A DNA stretch of 56,997 nucleotides from RGIG3528 sp045629005 (lineage in GTDB: Bacteria; Bacillota; Clostridia; Lachnospirales; Lachnospiraceae): positions 1-56,997 of the forward strand of contig JAZQQJ010000078.1 of NCBI GenBank assembly GCA_045629005.1, read 5' to 3'. Positions 8,276 through 16,436 of this stretch are shown here, one piece after another. The notes under the pieces are model-generated. The model did not search any database, was not told the DNA's origin, and worked only from the letters and a program-made list of their open reading frames with translations. How positions within the stretch are numbered: position 1 is the stretch's first letter; every line of letters begins with the position of its first letter. Position numbers and translations under genes: made by a program.

Positions 8276-8498
8276 AAAGTTAAAAGCGATGACGGAAAGA
8301 GTAATGTTTCGGAGCACTAAAGAGAGGGCAGGACGGTGAGAGCTGCCTATGCAAAGATTCATGAAGACCACTCCCGAGCTGCGCGTGATGAACGTCGCCG
8401 CGAGCCGCGTTAAGGCATAATGAGTTAAACACAAGGTGGAACCGTGCATAATGCACCCTTGGGATACGAAAGCATCCTAAGGGTGCTTACTTTATTTC
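8276..8498 (+). ncRNA. T-box riboswitch (tRNA-Thr sensing) upstream of thrS
   Basis: Shows the GA-type element GGAAAGAGTA, the AGAGAG and GGTGAGAGCTGCC elements of stem I, and the T-box AAGGTGGAACCGTG at 8433-8446, whose TGGA (8437-8440) would pair with the uncharged 3' end of a tRNA with discriminator U, as in tRNA-Thr. A likely specifier codon is ACC at 8367-8369, followed by the expected purine. The intrinsic terminator is a 13-base stem (8453-8465 with 8474-8486) and a T-rich tail. Uncharged tRNA-Thr should favour the antiterminator and raise thrS expression. Confidence 0.93.
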
Positions 8499-8515
8499 AA
8501 ACGGAGGAAAAAATC

Positions 8516-10279
8516 ATGGTTAATTTCAAAGAAAACGAAGCACTGAATACACTTAACCATTCCTGCGCACATCTTATGGCACAGGCTGTTAAGCGCCTTT
8601 ATCCCCAGGCTAAATTCTGGGTTGGACCTGTTGTAGCAGAGGGTTTCTACTACGATATGGACCTTGGCGATGATGTTCTCACAGACGACGACATTGCTAA
8701 AATCGAAAAGGAAATGAAGAAGTGCGCTAAGGAAGGAAAGTACATTGTACGTAAAGAGATTTCCAAGGCAGATGCACTTGAGATGTTCAAGAACGATGAG
8801 TATAAGCTTGACCTCATTCAGGACCTTGAAGACGGTATGATTACAATATACGAGCAGGGTGAGTACACAGATCTCTGCCGCGGACCTCATGTTGAGAATA
8901 CAAAGCTTTGCAAGAACTTTAAGCTTGTTAAGCACTCCGGCGCATACTGGAAGGGCGATGCTGAAAATAAGGTTCTTCAGCGTGTATACGGTGTATGTTT
9001 CCCTACACCCGAAGAGCTTGATGCATATCTTGCAGAACTTGAAGAGGCAAAGGCAAGAGACCATCGTAAGATTGGTAAAGAAATGCAGCTTTTCATGGTA
9101 GATGACCTTATCGGACGCGGACTTCCGATGTTCCTTCCTAAGGGCTATACAATCTGGCGTGAACTTGAAAACTACATCCGCGACAAGGAACTTGACCTTG
9201 GTTACCAGCACGTTCTTACACCTTGCGTAGGTACTGTTGATCTTTATAAGACATCCGGTCACTGGGATCACTATAAGGAGAACATGTTCCCTGCAATGGA
9301 AGTAGAAGGCGAGACATTCGTTCTTCGTCCCATGAACTGCCCTCACCATATGATGATTTACGCTAACAAGCCTCACTCATACAAGGAGCTTCCTATCCGT
9401 ATCGGTGAGATTGCTCATGACTTCCGTTTTGAGGCATCAGGTACACTTAAAGGAATTGAGCGTGGACGTCATTTCTGCCAGAACGATGCTCATCTTTTCG
9501 TAACACCCGAGCAGATTAAGGATGAGGTTGCAAGCGTAGTTGCTCTCATTAAGGACGTTTATAAGGACTTCAACATTACAGATTATCGTTGCTGCCTGTC
9601 ACTTCGCGATCCTAAGGATACAAAGAAATATCATCAGGATGACGAGATGTGGAATACGGCAGAGAATGCTCTTCGTGAAGTTCTCAACGAGCTTAACATC
9701 GAATACACAGAGGAAATCGGTGAAGCTGCATTCTACGGCCCGAAGCTTGATATCAACGTTAAGCCTGCTGTAGGTAATGAGTATACGCTTTCAACATGTC
9801 AGCTTGATTTCTGCCTTCCTATGAAGTTTAACCTTACATACATTGATGCTGACGGCACAAAGAAGACACCTGTTGTTCTTCACCGTGCAATTCTCGGATC
9901 ACTTGACCGTTTCATGGCTTACATCCTTGAGGAAACAAAGGGTAACCTTCCTCTTTGGCTTGCACCCGTACAGGTTAAGGTTCTTCCTGTAAAGAATGAC
10001 GATCCCGAGCTTTCAGCATATGCTGAAGAGGTTAATGATGCACTTTACTGTGCAGGCGTTCGTGTTGAGTACGATGACCGTTCCGAGAAGCTCGGCTACA
10101 AGATGCGTGAAGCACAGATGCAGAAGATTCCTTACATCCTTGTTCTCGGTAACAACGAGAAGGATGCAAAGACAGTAACATTCAGACTTCACGGTCAGCA
10201 GGAATCAGTTACTGTTAAGCTTGATGAATTCGTTAAGAAAGTCGCTGAAGACATCAAGACAAAAAAGTATGACCTGTAA
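8516..10279 (+). CDS. thrS: Threonine-tRNA ligase lacking the TGS domain
   Basis: 587 residues from ATG 8516, which has GGAGG 9 bases upstream; a longer frame from 8444 would start inside the T-box and is not used. The protein opens directly with the editing-domain region (NHSCAHLMAQAVKRLYP), so the roughly 60-residue TGS domain of full-length ThrS is absent. The class II core is complete: motif 2 region with zinc-ligand Cys in MNCPHHM, motif 3 ending GSLDRF, and the anticodon-binding domain from about residue 490. Charges tRNA-Thr; controlled by the upstream T-box. Confidence 0.95.
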   Translation: MVNFKENEALNTLNHSCAHLMAQAVKRLYPQAKFWVGPVVAEGFYYDMDLGDDVLTDDDIAKIEKEMKKCAKEGKYIVRKEISKADALEMFKNDEYKLDLIQDLEDGMITIYEQGEYTDLCRGPHVENTKLCKNFKLVKHSGAYWKGDAENKVLQRVYGVCFPTPEELDAYLAELEEAKARDHRKIGKEMQLFMVDDLIGRGLPMFLPKGYTIWRELENYIRDKELDLGYQHVLTPCVGTVDLYKTSGHWDHYKENMFPAMEVEGETFVLRPMNCPHHMMIYANKPHSYKELPIRIGEIAHDFRFEASGTLKGIERGRHFCQNDAHLFVTPEQIKDEVASVVALIKDVYKDFNITDYRCCLSLRDPKDTKKYHQDDEMWNTAENALREVLNELNIEYTEEIGEAAFYGPKLDINVKPAVGNEYTLSTCQLDFCLPMKFNLTYIDADGTKKTPVVLHRAILGSLDRFMAYILEETKGNLPLWLAPVQVKVLPVKNDDPELSAYAEEVNDALYCAGVRVEYDDRSEKLGYKMREAQMQKIPYILVLGNNEKDAKTVTFRLHGQQESVTVKLDEFVKKVAEDIKTKKYDL

Positions 10280-10289
10280 AAAATAATTG

Positions 10290-10318
10290 TTTACAAAATG
10301 AGATTTATTCTGTATAAT
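10290..10318 (+). promoter_or_regulatory. Promoter of secG
   Basis: TTTACA at 10290-10295, a 17-base spacer, and a perfect TATAAT at 10313-10318. Confidence 0.8.
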
Positions 10319-10378
10319 GTCTCATGTTGCAGTGCGAGATATTCGCATAAATACTCTCGCGTTTGGAGGTGTAATTAA

Positions 10379-10618
10379 ATGGTTGCTTTAAGAGTGGCAG
10401 TTACAATACTTTATGTTCTTATATGCCTTGCCTTAGTTATCGTTGTATTGTTCCAGGAAAGCAAGACTCAGGGTCTTTCCGGTTCCATCAATGGTATGGC
10501 GGAAACATACTGGGGTAAAAACAAGGGCCGTTCAATGGAAGGTACTCTTAAGAAGATTACAAGACTTCTTGCAGTTCTCTTCGTATTGATTTCCATTGTT
10601 CTTAATCTCAATTGGTAA
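10379..10618 (+). CDS. secG: Protein translocase subunit SecG
   Basis: 79 residues with two membrane segments (about 5-22 and 60-77) and the conserved loop QESKTQGLSGSI between them, the signature of SecG, the accessory subunit of the SecYEG channel. SD TTGGAGG, ATG 10379. It lies immediately upstream of rnr and smpB, the usual Gram-positive order. Confidence 0.93.
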   Translation: MVALRVAVTILYVLICLALVIVVLFQESKTQGLSGSINGMAETYWGKNKGRSMEGTLKKITRLLAVLFVLISIVLNLNW

Positions 10619-10629
10619 ATGATTTACTT

Positions 10630-10660
10630 AAGGCACATTGAAAAATGTGCCTTTTTGTTT
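10630..10660 (+). terminator. Rho-independent terminator after secG
   Basis: Stem AAGGCACATT with AATGTGCCTT (10630-10639, 10644-10653), a 4-base loop, then a T-rich tail to 10660. Some read-through must serve rnr unless a separate promoter is missed. Confidence 0.88.
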
Positions 10661-10692
10661 ACAAGCGAATAGGGTTATTTCTCAAAAAACAC

Positions 10693-12693
10693 ATGGATAA
10701 TAACAATATACAAAATAATACTGAACGCTTTGTTGAATGTATCTTTAGAGCAACTATGAAGGGCTTCGGTTTTGCTTCGGTCATTCCGGAAGAGGATGAT
10801 GAGAATGCAAAAACCGAAGAAATATTCATACCTGCAGCGAACAAAAAAGATGCTTATGACAGTGACAAGATTATCGTTAAGGTGACAAAAGCTTCCTTTG
10901 CCGGAAATAAGGCCGAAGGTGAAATTGTCCGCATACTTGAAAGAGGAATGACTCACTTTATCGGTACATTCCAAAAAAGCAAAAACTTTGGATTCGTTAT
11001 TCCCGATGACAAGCGTCTCGAAGAGGATTTCTTCATCCAGAAGGAGCATACCAAAGGCGCTTCCGACGGACAGAAGGTTTACTGCAAAATAACGGATTAC
11101 GGCGGTAAGAAGAAACGTCCCGAAGGACGTGTAGTTGAAATACTCGGGGATGCAAAAGATCCTAAAACCGACTATAAATCCGTTATCCGCGAATACAACA
11201 TTTTCCCGGAATTTTCAATGGAAGTTGTTAACGAAGCAGAGGCACTTCAGGACTTTGTTACTGAAGAAGAAAAAACAGGAAGGTCCGATTATAGGGACAT
11301 TCTTACTGTTACAATAGATGGTAAAGACGCAAAGGATCTCGATGATGCAATATCCATAAAGCGTACCGAAAACGGCTACAGGCTCTGGGTTCATATTGCA
11401 GATGTATCACATTATGTAACGGAAGGCTCAGCACTTGATGAAAGTGCCCTTAAGCGTGGCACAAGTGTATATCTCATAAACAAAGTTGTTCCGATGCTTC
11501 CGAAGAAGCTTTCCAACGGCATATGCTCACTTAACGCCGGACAGGAGAGACTTGCGCTTTCCTGCATCATGGATATTGATGAAAACGGCAAAATATACGG
11601 TCACAGCATAGAAGAGACATTAATTAAAGTCGACAGACGTATGAATTACGATGAAGTTTCCGAAATTGTCGCAGAGCCGGATGTACACAGAGCAGAATAC
11701 GGCGAGCTTGTTGATATGTTCCTTCTTATGACCGAACTCTCAACAAAATTACGTGATAACAGAAGCACACGAGGTGCACTTGACTTTGAGTTTGCGGAAT
11801 GCAAGGTGCTCCTTGACGATAATGACAGACCGTACGACATAGTACCTGAAGACAGAAATGTTGCGTCAAAAATAATAGAAGATTTTATGCTGGCCGCAAA
11901 TGAAACGGTTGCCGAAAGCTACTACTGGCAGGAGCTTCCTTTCCTGTTCAGAACCCATGAGGTTCCTGATGAGGAGAAGATTACAAAGCTTTCGATGTTT
12001 GCAAAAAGCTTTGGATATTCCATTAAAGGTCAGAAGGATAATGTGCATCCGAAAGAAATCCAGAAACTTCTTAACGCAATAAAAGGCACAAAGGAAGAGC
12101 CTGTTATTTCCAGACTTGCACTTCGCTCGATGAGACAGGCACGCTATACTACGGAGTGTGACGGTCATTTTGGCCTTTCCGCTAAATATTACTGTCACTT
12201 TACGAGCCCTATAAGACGTTACCCGGATCTTCAGATTCACCGCATTATCAAGGAAAATATACATGGAAACCTTGATGAAACAAGGAAAAATCACTATAAT
12301 GAAATTCTTGAATCGGTAGCAAGGGAGACGAGCAAGGCTGAACGTAATGCCGAAAACTGCGAGAGAGACCTTGTTAAAGTTAAACACGTCGAATATATGG
12401 AAGAGCGTATCGGAGAGGCGTTTGAAGGAGTTATTTCGGGACTTTCCGGAAGAGGTATTTTTGTCGAGCTTCCCAATACAATCGAAGGTGTTGTCCCTAT
12501 GTCAGGGCTCACTGATGATTTCTATGTTTTCGATGCTGACCGATACATAATCGAAGGCGAGAAAAAGCATAAGACATATGCCCTGGGACAGAAGGTTTAT
12601 GTGCTTGTTCTTAATACAGAAAAAACCGATAAAACAATCGAGTTCTCCATAATCGGTGAAAAGAGATACAAATCACTTACAGAAGGTGAATGA
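10693..12693 (+). CDS. rnr: Ribonuclease R
   Basis: 666 residues from ATG 10693. An in-frame ATG at 10645 lies inside the secG terminator hairpin and is unlikely to be used; no strong SD is visible for either. Domains in order: two cold-shock OB folds (GFGFASVIPEED; KNFGFVIPDD), the RNB exonuclease core with DGKDAKDLDDAISI catalytic aspartates near residue 235, and a C-terminal S1 domain (GVISGLSGRGIFVELP). It degrades structured RNA and works with SmpB-tmRNA to remove non-stop mRNA, which agrees with the neighbours. Confidence 0.93.
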   Translation: MDNNNIQNNTERFVECIFRATMKGFGFASVIPEEDDENAKTEEIFIPAANKKDAYDSDKIIVKVTKASFAGNKAEGEIVRILERGMTHFIGTFQKSKNFGFVIPDDKRLEEDFFIQKEHTKGASDGQKVYCKITDYGGKKKRPEGRVVEILGDAKDPKTDYKSVIREYNIFPEFSMEVVNEAEALQDFVTEEEKTGRSDYRDILTVTIDGKDAKDLDDAISIKRTENGYRLWVHIADVSHYVTEGSALDESALKRGTSVYLINKVVPMLPKKLSNGICSLNAGQERLALSCIMDIDENGKIYGHSIEETLIKVDRRMNYDEVSEIVAEPDVHRAEYGELVDMFLLMTELSTKLRDNRSTRGALDFEFAECKVLLDDNDRPYDIVPEDRNVASKIIEDFMLAANETVAESYYWQELPFLFRTHEVPDEEKITKLSMFAKSFGYSIKGQKDNVHPKEIQKLLNAIKGTKEEPVISRLALRSMRQARYTTECDGHFGLSAKYYCHFTSPIRRYPDLQIHRIIKENIHGNLDETRKNHYNEILESVARETSKAERNAENCERDLVKVKHVEYMEERIGEAFEGVISGLSGRGIFVELPNTIEGVVPMSGLTDDFYVFDADRYIIEGEKKHKTYALGQKVYVLVLNTEKTDKTIEFSIIGEKRYKSLTEGE

Positions 12694-12703
12694 AAGGAAA
12701 GAA

Positions 12704-13168
12704 ATGTCTGAAAAGCAGCAGTTTGTCCTTGAGGCAAACAACAAAAAAGCCTATTATGACTATTTCATAGAAGCTAAATACGAAGCGGGCATTGAACTGT
12801 TCGGAACAGAGGTAAAGTCCATAAGACAGGGCAAGGTATCGATAAAAGAATCTTTCATCAAAATTGAAAGAGGCGAGGTTATCGTTTACGGCATGCACAT
12901 CAGTCCTTACGAGCAGGGCAATATCTTCAATAAAGACCCGTTAAGGCCGAAAAAGCTTCTTATGCATCGCTATGAAATCAATAAGCTTACTGCCCAAATC
13001 AATGAAAAGGGCTATACGCTTGTACCACTTCAGGTTTACATAAAGAACGGCCTTGTTAAGGCTGAAATTGGACTTGCAAGAGGTAAAAAGAATTACGACA
13101 AGCGTGAAAGCACGGCTAAGAAGGAACTTAACCGTGAAATGGAAAGAAATTACAAATTAAGAGTTTGA
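12704..13168 (+). CDS. smpB: SsrA-binding protein
   Basis: 154 residues from ATG 12704, chosen because AAAGGAAAG precedes it and the protein then starts like known SmpB (NKKAYYDYFIEAKYEAG). The core signature GIELFGTEVKSIRQGKVSIKE and the basic tail (YDKRESTAKKELNREMER) that enters the ribosome are intact. It delivers tmRNA to stalled ribosomes. It starts 10 bases after the rnr stop; ssrA lies 1.2 kb downstream. Confidence 0.95.
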   Translation: MSEKQQFVLEANNKKAYYDYFIEAKYEAGIELFGTEVKSIRQGKVSIKESFIKIERGEVIVYGMHISPYEQGNIFNKDPLRPKKLLMHRYEINKLTAQINEKGYTLVPLQVYIKNGLVKAEIGLARGKKNYDKRESTAKKELNREMERNYKLRV

Positions 13169-13169
13169 T

Positions 13170-14270
13170 ATGACAGGAAAAACAGTAATAGTACTTCCTT
13201 CTCTGAATCCTGACTACAGACTGAATCTTGTAGTTGACGGAGTTCTTAAGGAAGGCTTCAGCAGAATATTGATTGTTAATGACGGAAGCGATGAAGAACA
13301 TCTTGCTCCCTTTGAGGAAGCGGCGTTAAAGCCCGGTGTTACGATACTTAATCATGACGTGAATAAAGGCAAAGGCCGCGGACTTAAAACTGCTTTTTCA
13401 TATATCCTCGAAAACATGCAGGACTGTGACGGCGTTGTAACAATAGACGGCGATAACCAGCATGCTCCTGTTGATATTAAATCATGTGCCGAGGAAATGG
13501 AATCAACCGGGAAAATAGTTCTCGGCTGCAGGGATTTCTCAAAGGAAAATGTTCCATGGAAGTCCCGTGCCGGTAATAACATTACAAAATTTGTTTTTAA
13601 AGCATTTTGCGGAATTAAAATATCGGACACGCAGACAGGGCTTCGTGCCATTCCGTTTAAATATCTTAAAGACATGATTGAAACAGAGGGTGAGCGCTTC
13701 GAATACGAAACGAATATGCTTCTTGAGATTCACAGCAGAGGCATACCGATGAGCGAAGTGAAGATACAGACCCTCTATGAAGATAAAGAAAACTCTACAT
13801 CTCATTTCAATCCTTTCAAGGATTCATTAAAAATTTACAAGGTCATCCTTAAATACCTTTTCAGCTCAGGGGTATCATCAATAATCGATCTTGTTATGTT
13901 TTTCCTTTTAAGCCTTCTTTTTACAAGGCTTATAAAAGATGATGTTGTTCTTTTTTCACATGTTTTTGCGGCAGACTACGCTATATGTACTCTTGCAACA
14001 CTTGGGGCAAGAATTGTATCTTCGATATTTAACTATAAAGTTAACCGTCATGTTGTCTTTAAGTCAAATGCAAAAGGCTGCATGCTTAGATACTACATAC
14101 TTGCCGTTGTGCAGCTTTCCGTATCCGCATTAATAGTTTCACTGCTGTCTGTATTGTTCTCTGCAGGAAGTTTCCTTCGCACTTTATGCAAAGCAGTAGT
14201 AGACATAATTCTTTTCTTTATAAGCTTCCGCATTCAGCAGGCGTGGGTTTTTAAAGAAAAAAAGCATTAG
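13170..14270 (+). CDS. GT2 glycosyltransferase fused to a GtrA-like membrane domain
   Basis: 366 residues. Residues 1-225 form a GT-A fold of the dolichyl-phosphate mannose synthase type (VLPSLNPD, VNDGSDEEH, TIDGDNQHAP with the metal-binding Asp). From about residue 232 there are four hydrophobic helices typical of GtrA-like flippase partners (SGVSSIIDLVMFFLLSLLF ... FNYKVNRHVVFK ... RIQQAWVFKEK). The fusion suggests synthesis and flipping of a polyprenyl-phosphate sugar in one chain. It starts 1 base after the smpB stop, so it is coupled to the trans-translation genes only by transcription. The sugar cannot be read from the sequence. Confidence 0.85.
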   Translation: MTGKTVIVLPSLNPDYRLNLVVDGVLKEGFSRILIVNDGSDEEHLAPFEEAALKPGVTILNHDVNKGKGRGLKTAFSYILENMQDCDGVVTIDGDNQHAPVDIKSCAEEMESTGKIVLGCRDFSKENVPWKSRAGNNITKFVFKAFCGIKISDTQTGLRAIPFKYLKDMIETEGERFEYETNMLLEIHSRGIPMSEVKIQTLYEDKENSTSHFNPFKDSLKIYKVILKYLFSSGVSSIIDLVMFFLLSLLFTRLIKDDVVLFSHVFAADYAICTLATLGARIVSSIFNYKVNRHVVFKSNAKGCMLRYYILAVVQLSVSALIVSLLSVLFSAGSFLRTLCKAVVDIILFFISFRIQQAWVFKEKKH

Positions 14271-14282
14271 GAAACCGACACG

Positions 14283-14311
14283 TTTACAAATACGTGTTTT
14301 CGGTATATAAT
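14283..14311 (+). promoter_or_regulatory. Promoter of ssrA
   Basis: TTTACA at 14283-14288, a 17-base spacer, TATAAT at 14306-14311. An ACACGT/ACGTGT dyad spans the -35 and spacer. The start near 14318 leaves a leader of about 30 bases to be removed by RNase P. Confidence 0.8.
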
Positions 14312-14347
14312 AACGTGCACTGCGAGAGCAGCATACACGTTACATAA

Positions 14348-14695
14348 GGGCTTGTTCCGGTTTCGACGGGGATTTTGAACCTATTGTAGCCATCCGTGGA
14401 GGCGACACGCTAATACACCAAATTAAAAATAAACGCTAACGATAATTTAGCACTCGCTGCCTAAATGGCGGCCGTCGGCCTTAGTGCACCTACGCACTGA
14501 GATACCGGCGTCGACTACGTAGGAAACGACACGCGGTAAGCTTTGCCCGCGCGGGCGTATTATGAAGCTACCAAATCTGTTCGCGCGTCTGTTTGCAGAC
14601 AGGTAAGGGAATGGCCTCGGCAAAATAGCAGACTGTGATGGGAGAAATGATAGCGGATAGGTTTTCGGACAGGGGTTCGACTCCCCTCAGGTCCA
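14348..14695 (+). ncRNA. ssrA: Transfer-messenger RNA
   Basis: The 5' end GGGCTTG pairs (with G-U pairs) with CAGGTCC at 14688-14694. The tRNA-like domain has GGTTTCGACGGGG near the 5' end and GGGGTTCGACTCCCC at the 3' end. The tag reading frame starts at GCT 14435 and stops at TAA 14462-14464, giving ANDNLALAA after the charged alanine. The discriminator A14695 is followed by CTA rather than CCA, so CCA must be added after transcription. Tags and releases products of stalled ribosomes with SmpB. Confidence 0.96.
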
Positions 14696-14740
14696 CTAAA
14701 AAGCAGGCGAAAGCCTGCTTTTTTTAGTGGACCTGAGGGG
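14683..14740. repeat. Long inverted repeat copying the tmRNA 3' end around the ssrA terminator
   Basis: CCCCTCAGGTCCAC at 14683-14696 recurs in reverse complement as GTGGACCTGAGGGG at 14727-14740. With the terminator stem between them, the two sides fold into one stem of about 26 pairs with a two-base bulge. The second arm is past the termination point and is not needed for termination. Confidence 0.9.
14702..14726 (+). terminator. Terminator of ssrA
   Basis: AGCAGGC, GAAA, GCCTGCT (14702-14719), then a run of T. A GNRA-type loop and long T tract make a strong intrinsic terminator. Confidence 0.93.
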
Positions 14741-14794
14741 GGCCGACCGAGCGTAGATTTTATATTTCTTTTCTTTTTTTTGACATTAAGTATA

Positions 14795-14803
14795 TGGTAT
14801 ACT
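14795..14803 (+). promoter_or_regulatory. Extended -10 upstream of the diguanylate cyclase
   Basis: TGGTATACT, an extended -10, 33 bases before ATG 14836. A TTGACA at 14780-14785 is 12 bases away, too near for a normal pair. Confidence 0.4.
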
Positions 14804-14835
14804 TTATCATGACAAAAAAGTGGGAAGGAACCCCT

Positions 14836-16149
14836 ATGGATAAAAAAACTTTTAAACCAAACGGTATTTTTATCGCAAAAATTGTTACTGCTATATTTTG
14901 TATTGTAACCGGAACTTGCGCCGCATATATAATGTTTAATGTTTATTCTCCCAATAAGAATGCATTGGGAGCTCTTTCGAGTGTCTGTATGGACGTTCTT
15001 TGTATGCTTATTATTATCATTCTGATAATAAGCTTTGCCTTTGATGATTATAAGTCCAAGCAGACAACAAAACTTTTTGCTGTTTTGCTTGTTGCTACAT
15101 TATGGGCACTTTTCACGGACTTTATGAACTGGGCTTTTGACGGTGAACTTGAGTTTTACAAGATTACTTATTGGTTTACCGTTGGTTCTTTATGTATGGG
15201 CTCCATTCTTGCATGCATTTTTTCACAGTATTTGTACAGCTACATGGCTGAAACGCATAATCTTACCAAAATGCATGGCAGTGCACGTGTTTGTGCAATT
15301 TTAAATATTATTTCTTTCGTTATTACTTTTGTACTTGCACTTACAGGAACTGCCTTTGAGTTTGTCGATGGTCATTATGAAATCGGAGCTCTTTATGATA
15401 TCGTAACCGTTATACCGATTGTAACTCTGCTTTATCTTACATGTTATGTTATAAGATATGTCAAAATTGTCGGTAAACATGATGCGCTTGCTGCTGCAGG
15501 CTACATTTGCTTTATGATTGGCGGTGCATTAATTGAGGCTACATATGGTATCGGAACAACATATGTTTCTGTAACGATTGCTGATATTTTCATCTTTGTT
15601 ATGCTTCAGAATGAAGTTATAGCTATGGAAAAGAGGAATGTTCAGGAATGGATGCAAAAGTCCAATACAGATGAGCTTACAGGTGTTTTCAATCGTTTTG
15701 CTTATGAGAACGATCTTGCGGAACTTGAAAAAGCCGGTTCACTGCCTAACGATTTTGTGTATTTATCTGTTGATGTAAACGCCTTAAAGAGTGCTAATGA
15801 TACTCTTGGTCATAATGCAGGAGATGAGCTGCTTATCGGTGCTGCTCATTGCTTAAAGAAAAGCATCGGTTCCTACGGAAAGGTTTACCGCACGGGCGGA
15901 GACGAGTTTATTGCAATCTTTAGCGCTGATTCCGAGCAGCTTGGTAAGATACAGAAGGATATTGAAGAGTCTACAAGAAAGTGGCATGGAAAGCTTGTAC
16001 GTGAGCTTACTCTTTCCTGCGGTTATGTAACGCGTGAGGAAGGCAGGACCATGTCGATTAGGCAGATTGCCGTTCTTGCTGACAGAAAGATGTACAGGGC
16101 TAAGGACGAATATTATAAATCAAACGGCATTGAACGCAGGAAGAAATAA
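14836..16149 (+). CDS. Membrane-bound diguanylate cyclase (GGDEF)
   Basis: 437 residues from ATG 14836 (SD GGAAGGAA). An upstream in-frame ATG at 14794 overlaps the promoter and is rejected. About eight membrane helices fill residues 10-260, then a short linker leads to a GGDEF domain (TDELTGVFNRFAYE, DVNALKSANDTLGHNAGDELL, RTGGDEFIAIF). The intact GGDEF signature predicts cyclic di-GMP synthesis from two GTP. No RxxD inhibitory site is obvious five residues before the motif. No EAL or PilZ protein is nearby, so its target is elsewhere. Confidence 0.9.
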   Translation: MDKKTFKPNGIFIAKIVTAIFCIVTGTCAAYIMFNVYSPNKNALGALSSVCMDVLCMLIIIILIISFAFDDYKSKQTTKLFAVLLVATLWALFTDFMNWAFDGELEFYKITYWFTVGSLCMGSILACIFSQYLYSYMAETHNLTKMHGSARVCAILNIISFVITFVLALTGTAFEFVDGHYEIGALYDIVTVIPIVTLLYLTCYVIRYVKIVGKHDALAAAGYICFMIGGALIEATYGIGTTYVSVTIADIFIFVMLQNEVIAMEKRNVQEWMQKSNTDELTGVFNRFAYENDLAELEKAGSLPNDFVYLSVDVNALKSANDTLGHNAGDELLIGAAHCLKKSIGSYGKVYRTGGDEFIAIFSADSEQLGKIQKDIEESTRKWHGKLVRELTLSCGYVTREEGRTMSIRQIAVLADRKMYRAKDEYYKSNGIERRKK

Positions 16150-16154
16150 TCATC

Positions 16155-16190
16155 AAGGTATGTGTTGTGAAAGCGATACATACCTTTTTT
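16155..16190 (+). terminator. Terminator after the diguanylate cyclase gene
   Basis: AAGGTATGT (16155-16163) pairs with ACATACCTT (16178-16186) around a 14-base loop and is followed by a T run. Confidence 0.85.
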
Positions 16191-16279
16191 GATGCCATAT
16201 TTAAGAGGACACTTTTAACGTGCAAATAGAGTAGCGGTTCAGAGTTCTACTAACTGAAAAAATATGCTTATACTGTGGT

Positions 16280-16315
16280 AATTATTACGCAAATATGGTA
16301 TAAAAAATTATTACG
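16280..16315 (+). promoter_or_regulatory. Extended -10 flanked by AATTATTACG direct repeats
   Basis: AATTATTACG occurs at 16280-16289 and again at 16306-16315; between them lies TGGTATAAA (16296-16304), an extended -10. The repeat pair is a candidate activator or repressor site for the GH95 gene. The rest of 16191-16436 is AT-rich with nothing else recognised. Confidence 0.4.
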
Positions 16316-16436
16316 ATTTACGTCTTAGAAGCAGGTCTTTATATTTCTTTCATGGATGTTTTGGCATCTTTGAATTACAGACATGATCATAAGGCATACA
16401 TTCGTGTGATTCTTTTCATAAAAAGAAGGCGTCAAA

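Noticed and set aside
8492..9376. 294-codon minus-strand open frame inside thrS
   Set aside because: Lies wholly within a clear gene, without SD or family motifs.
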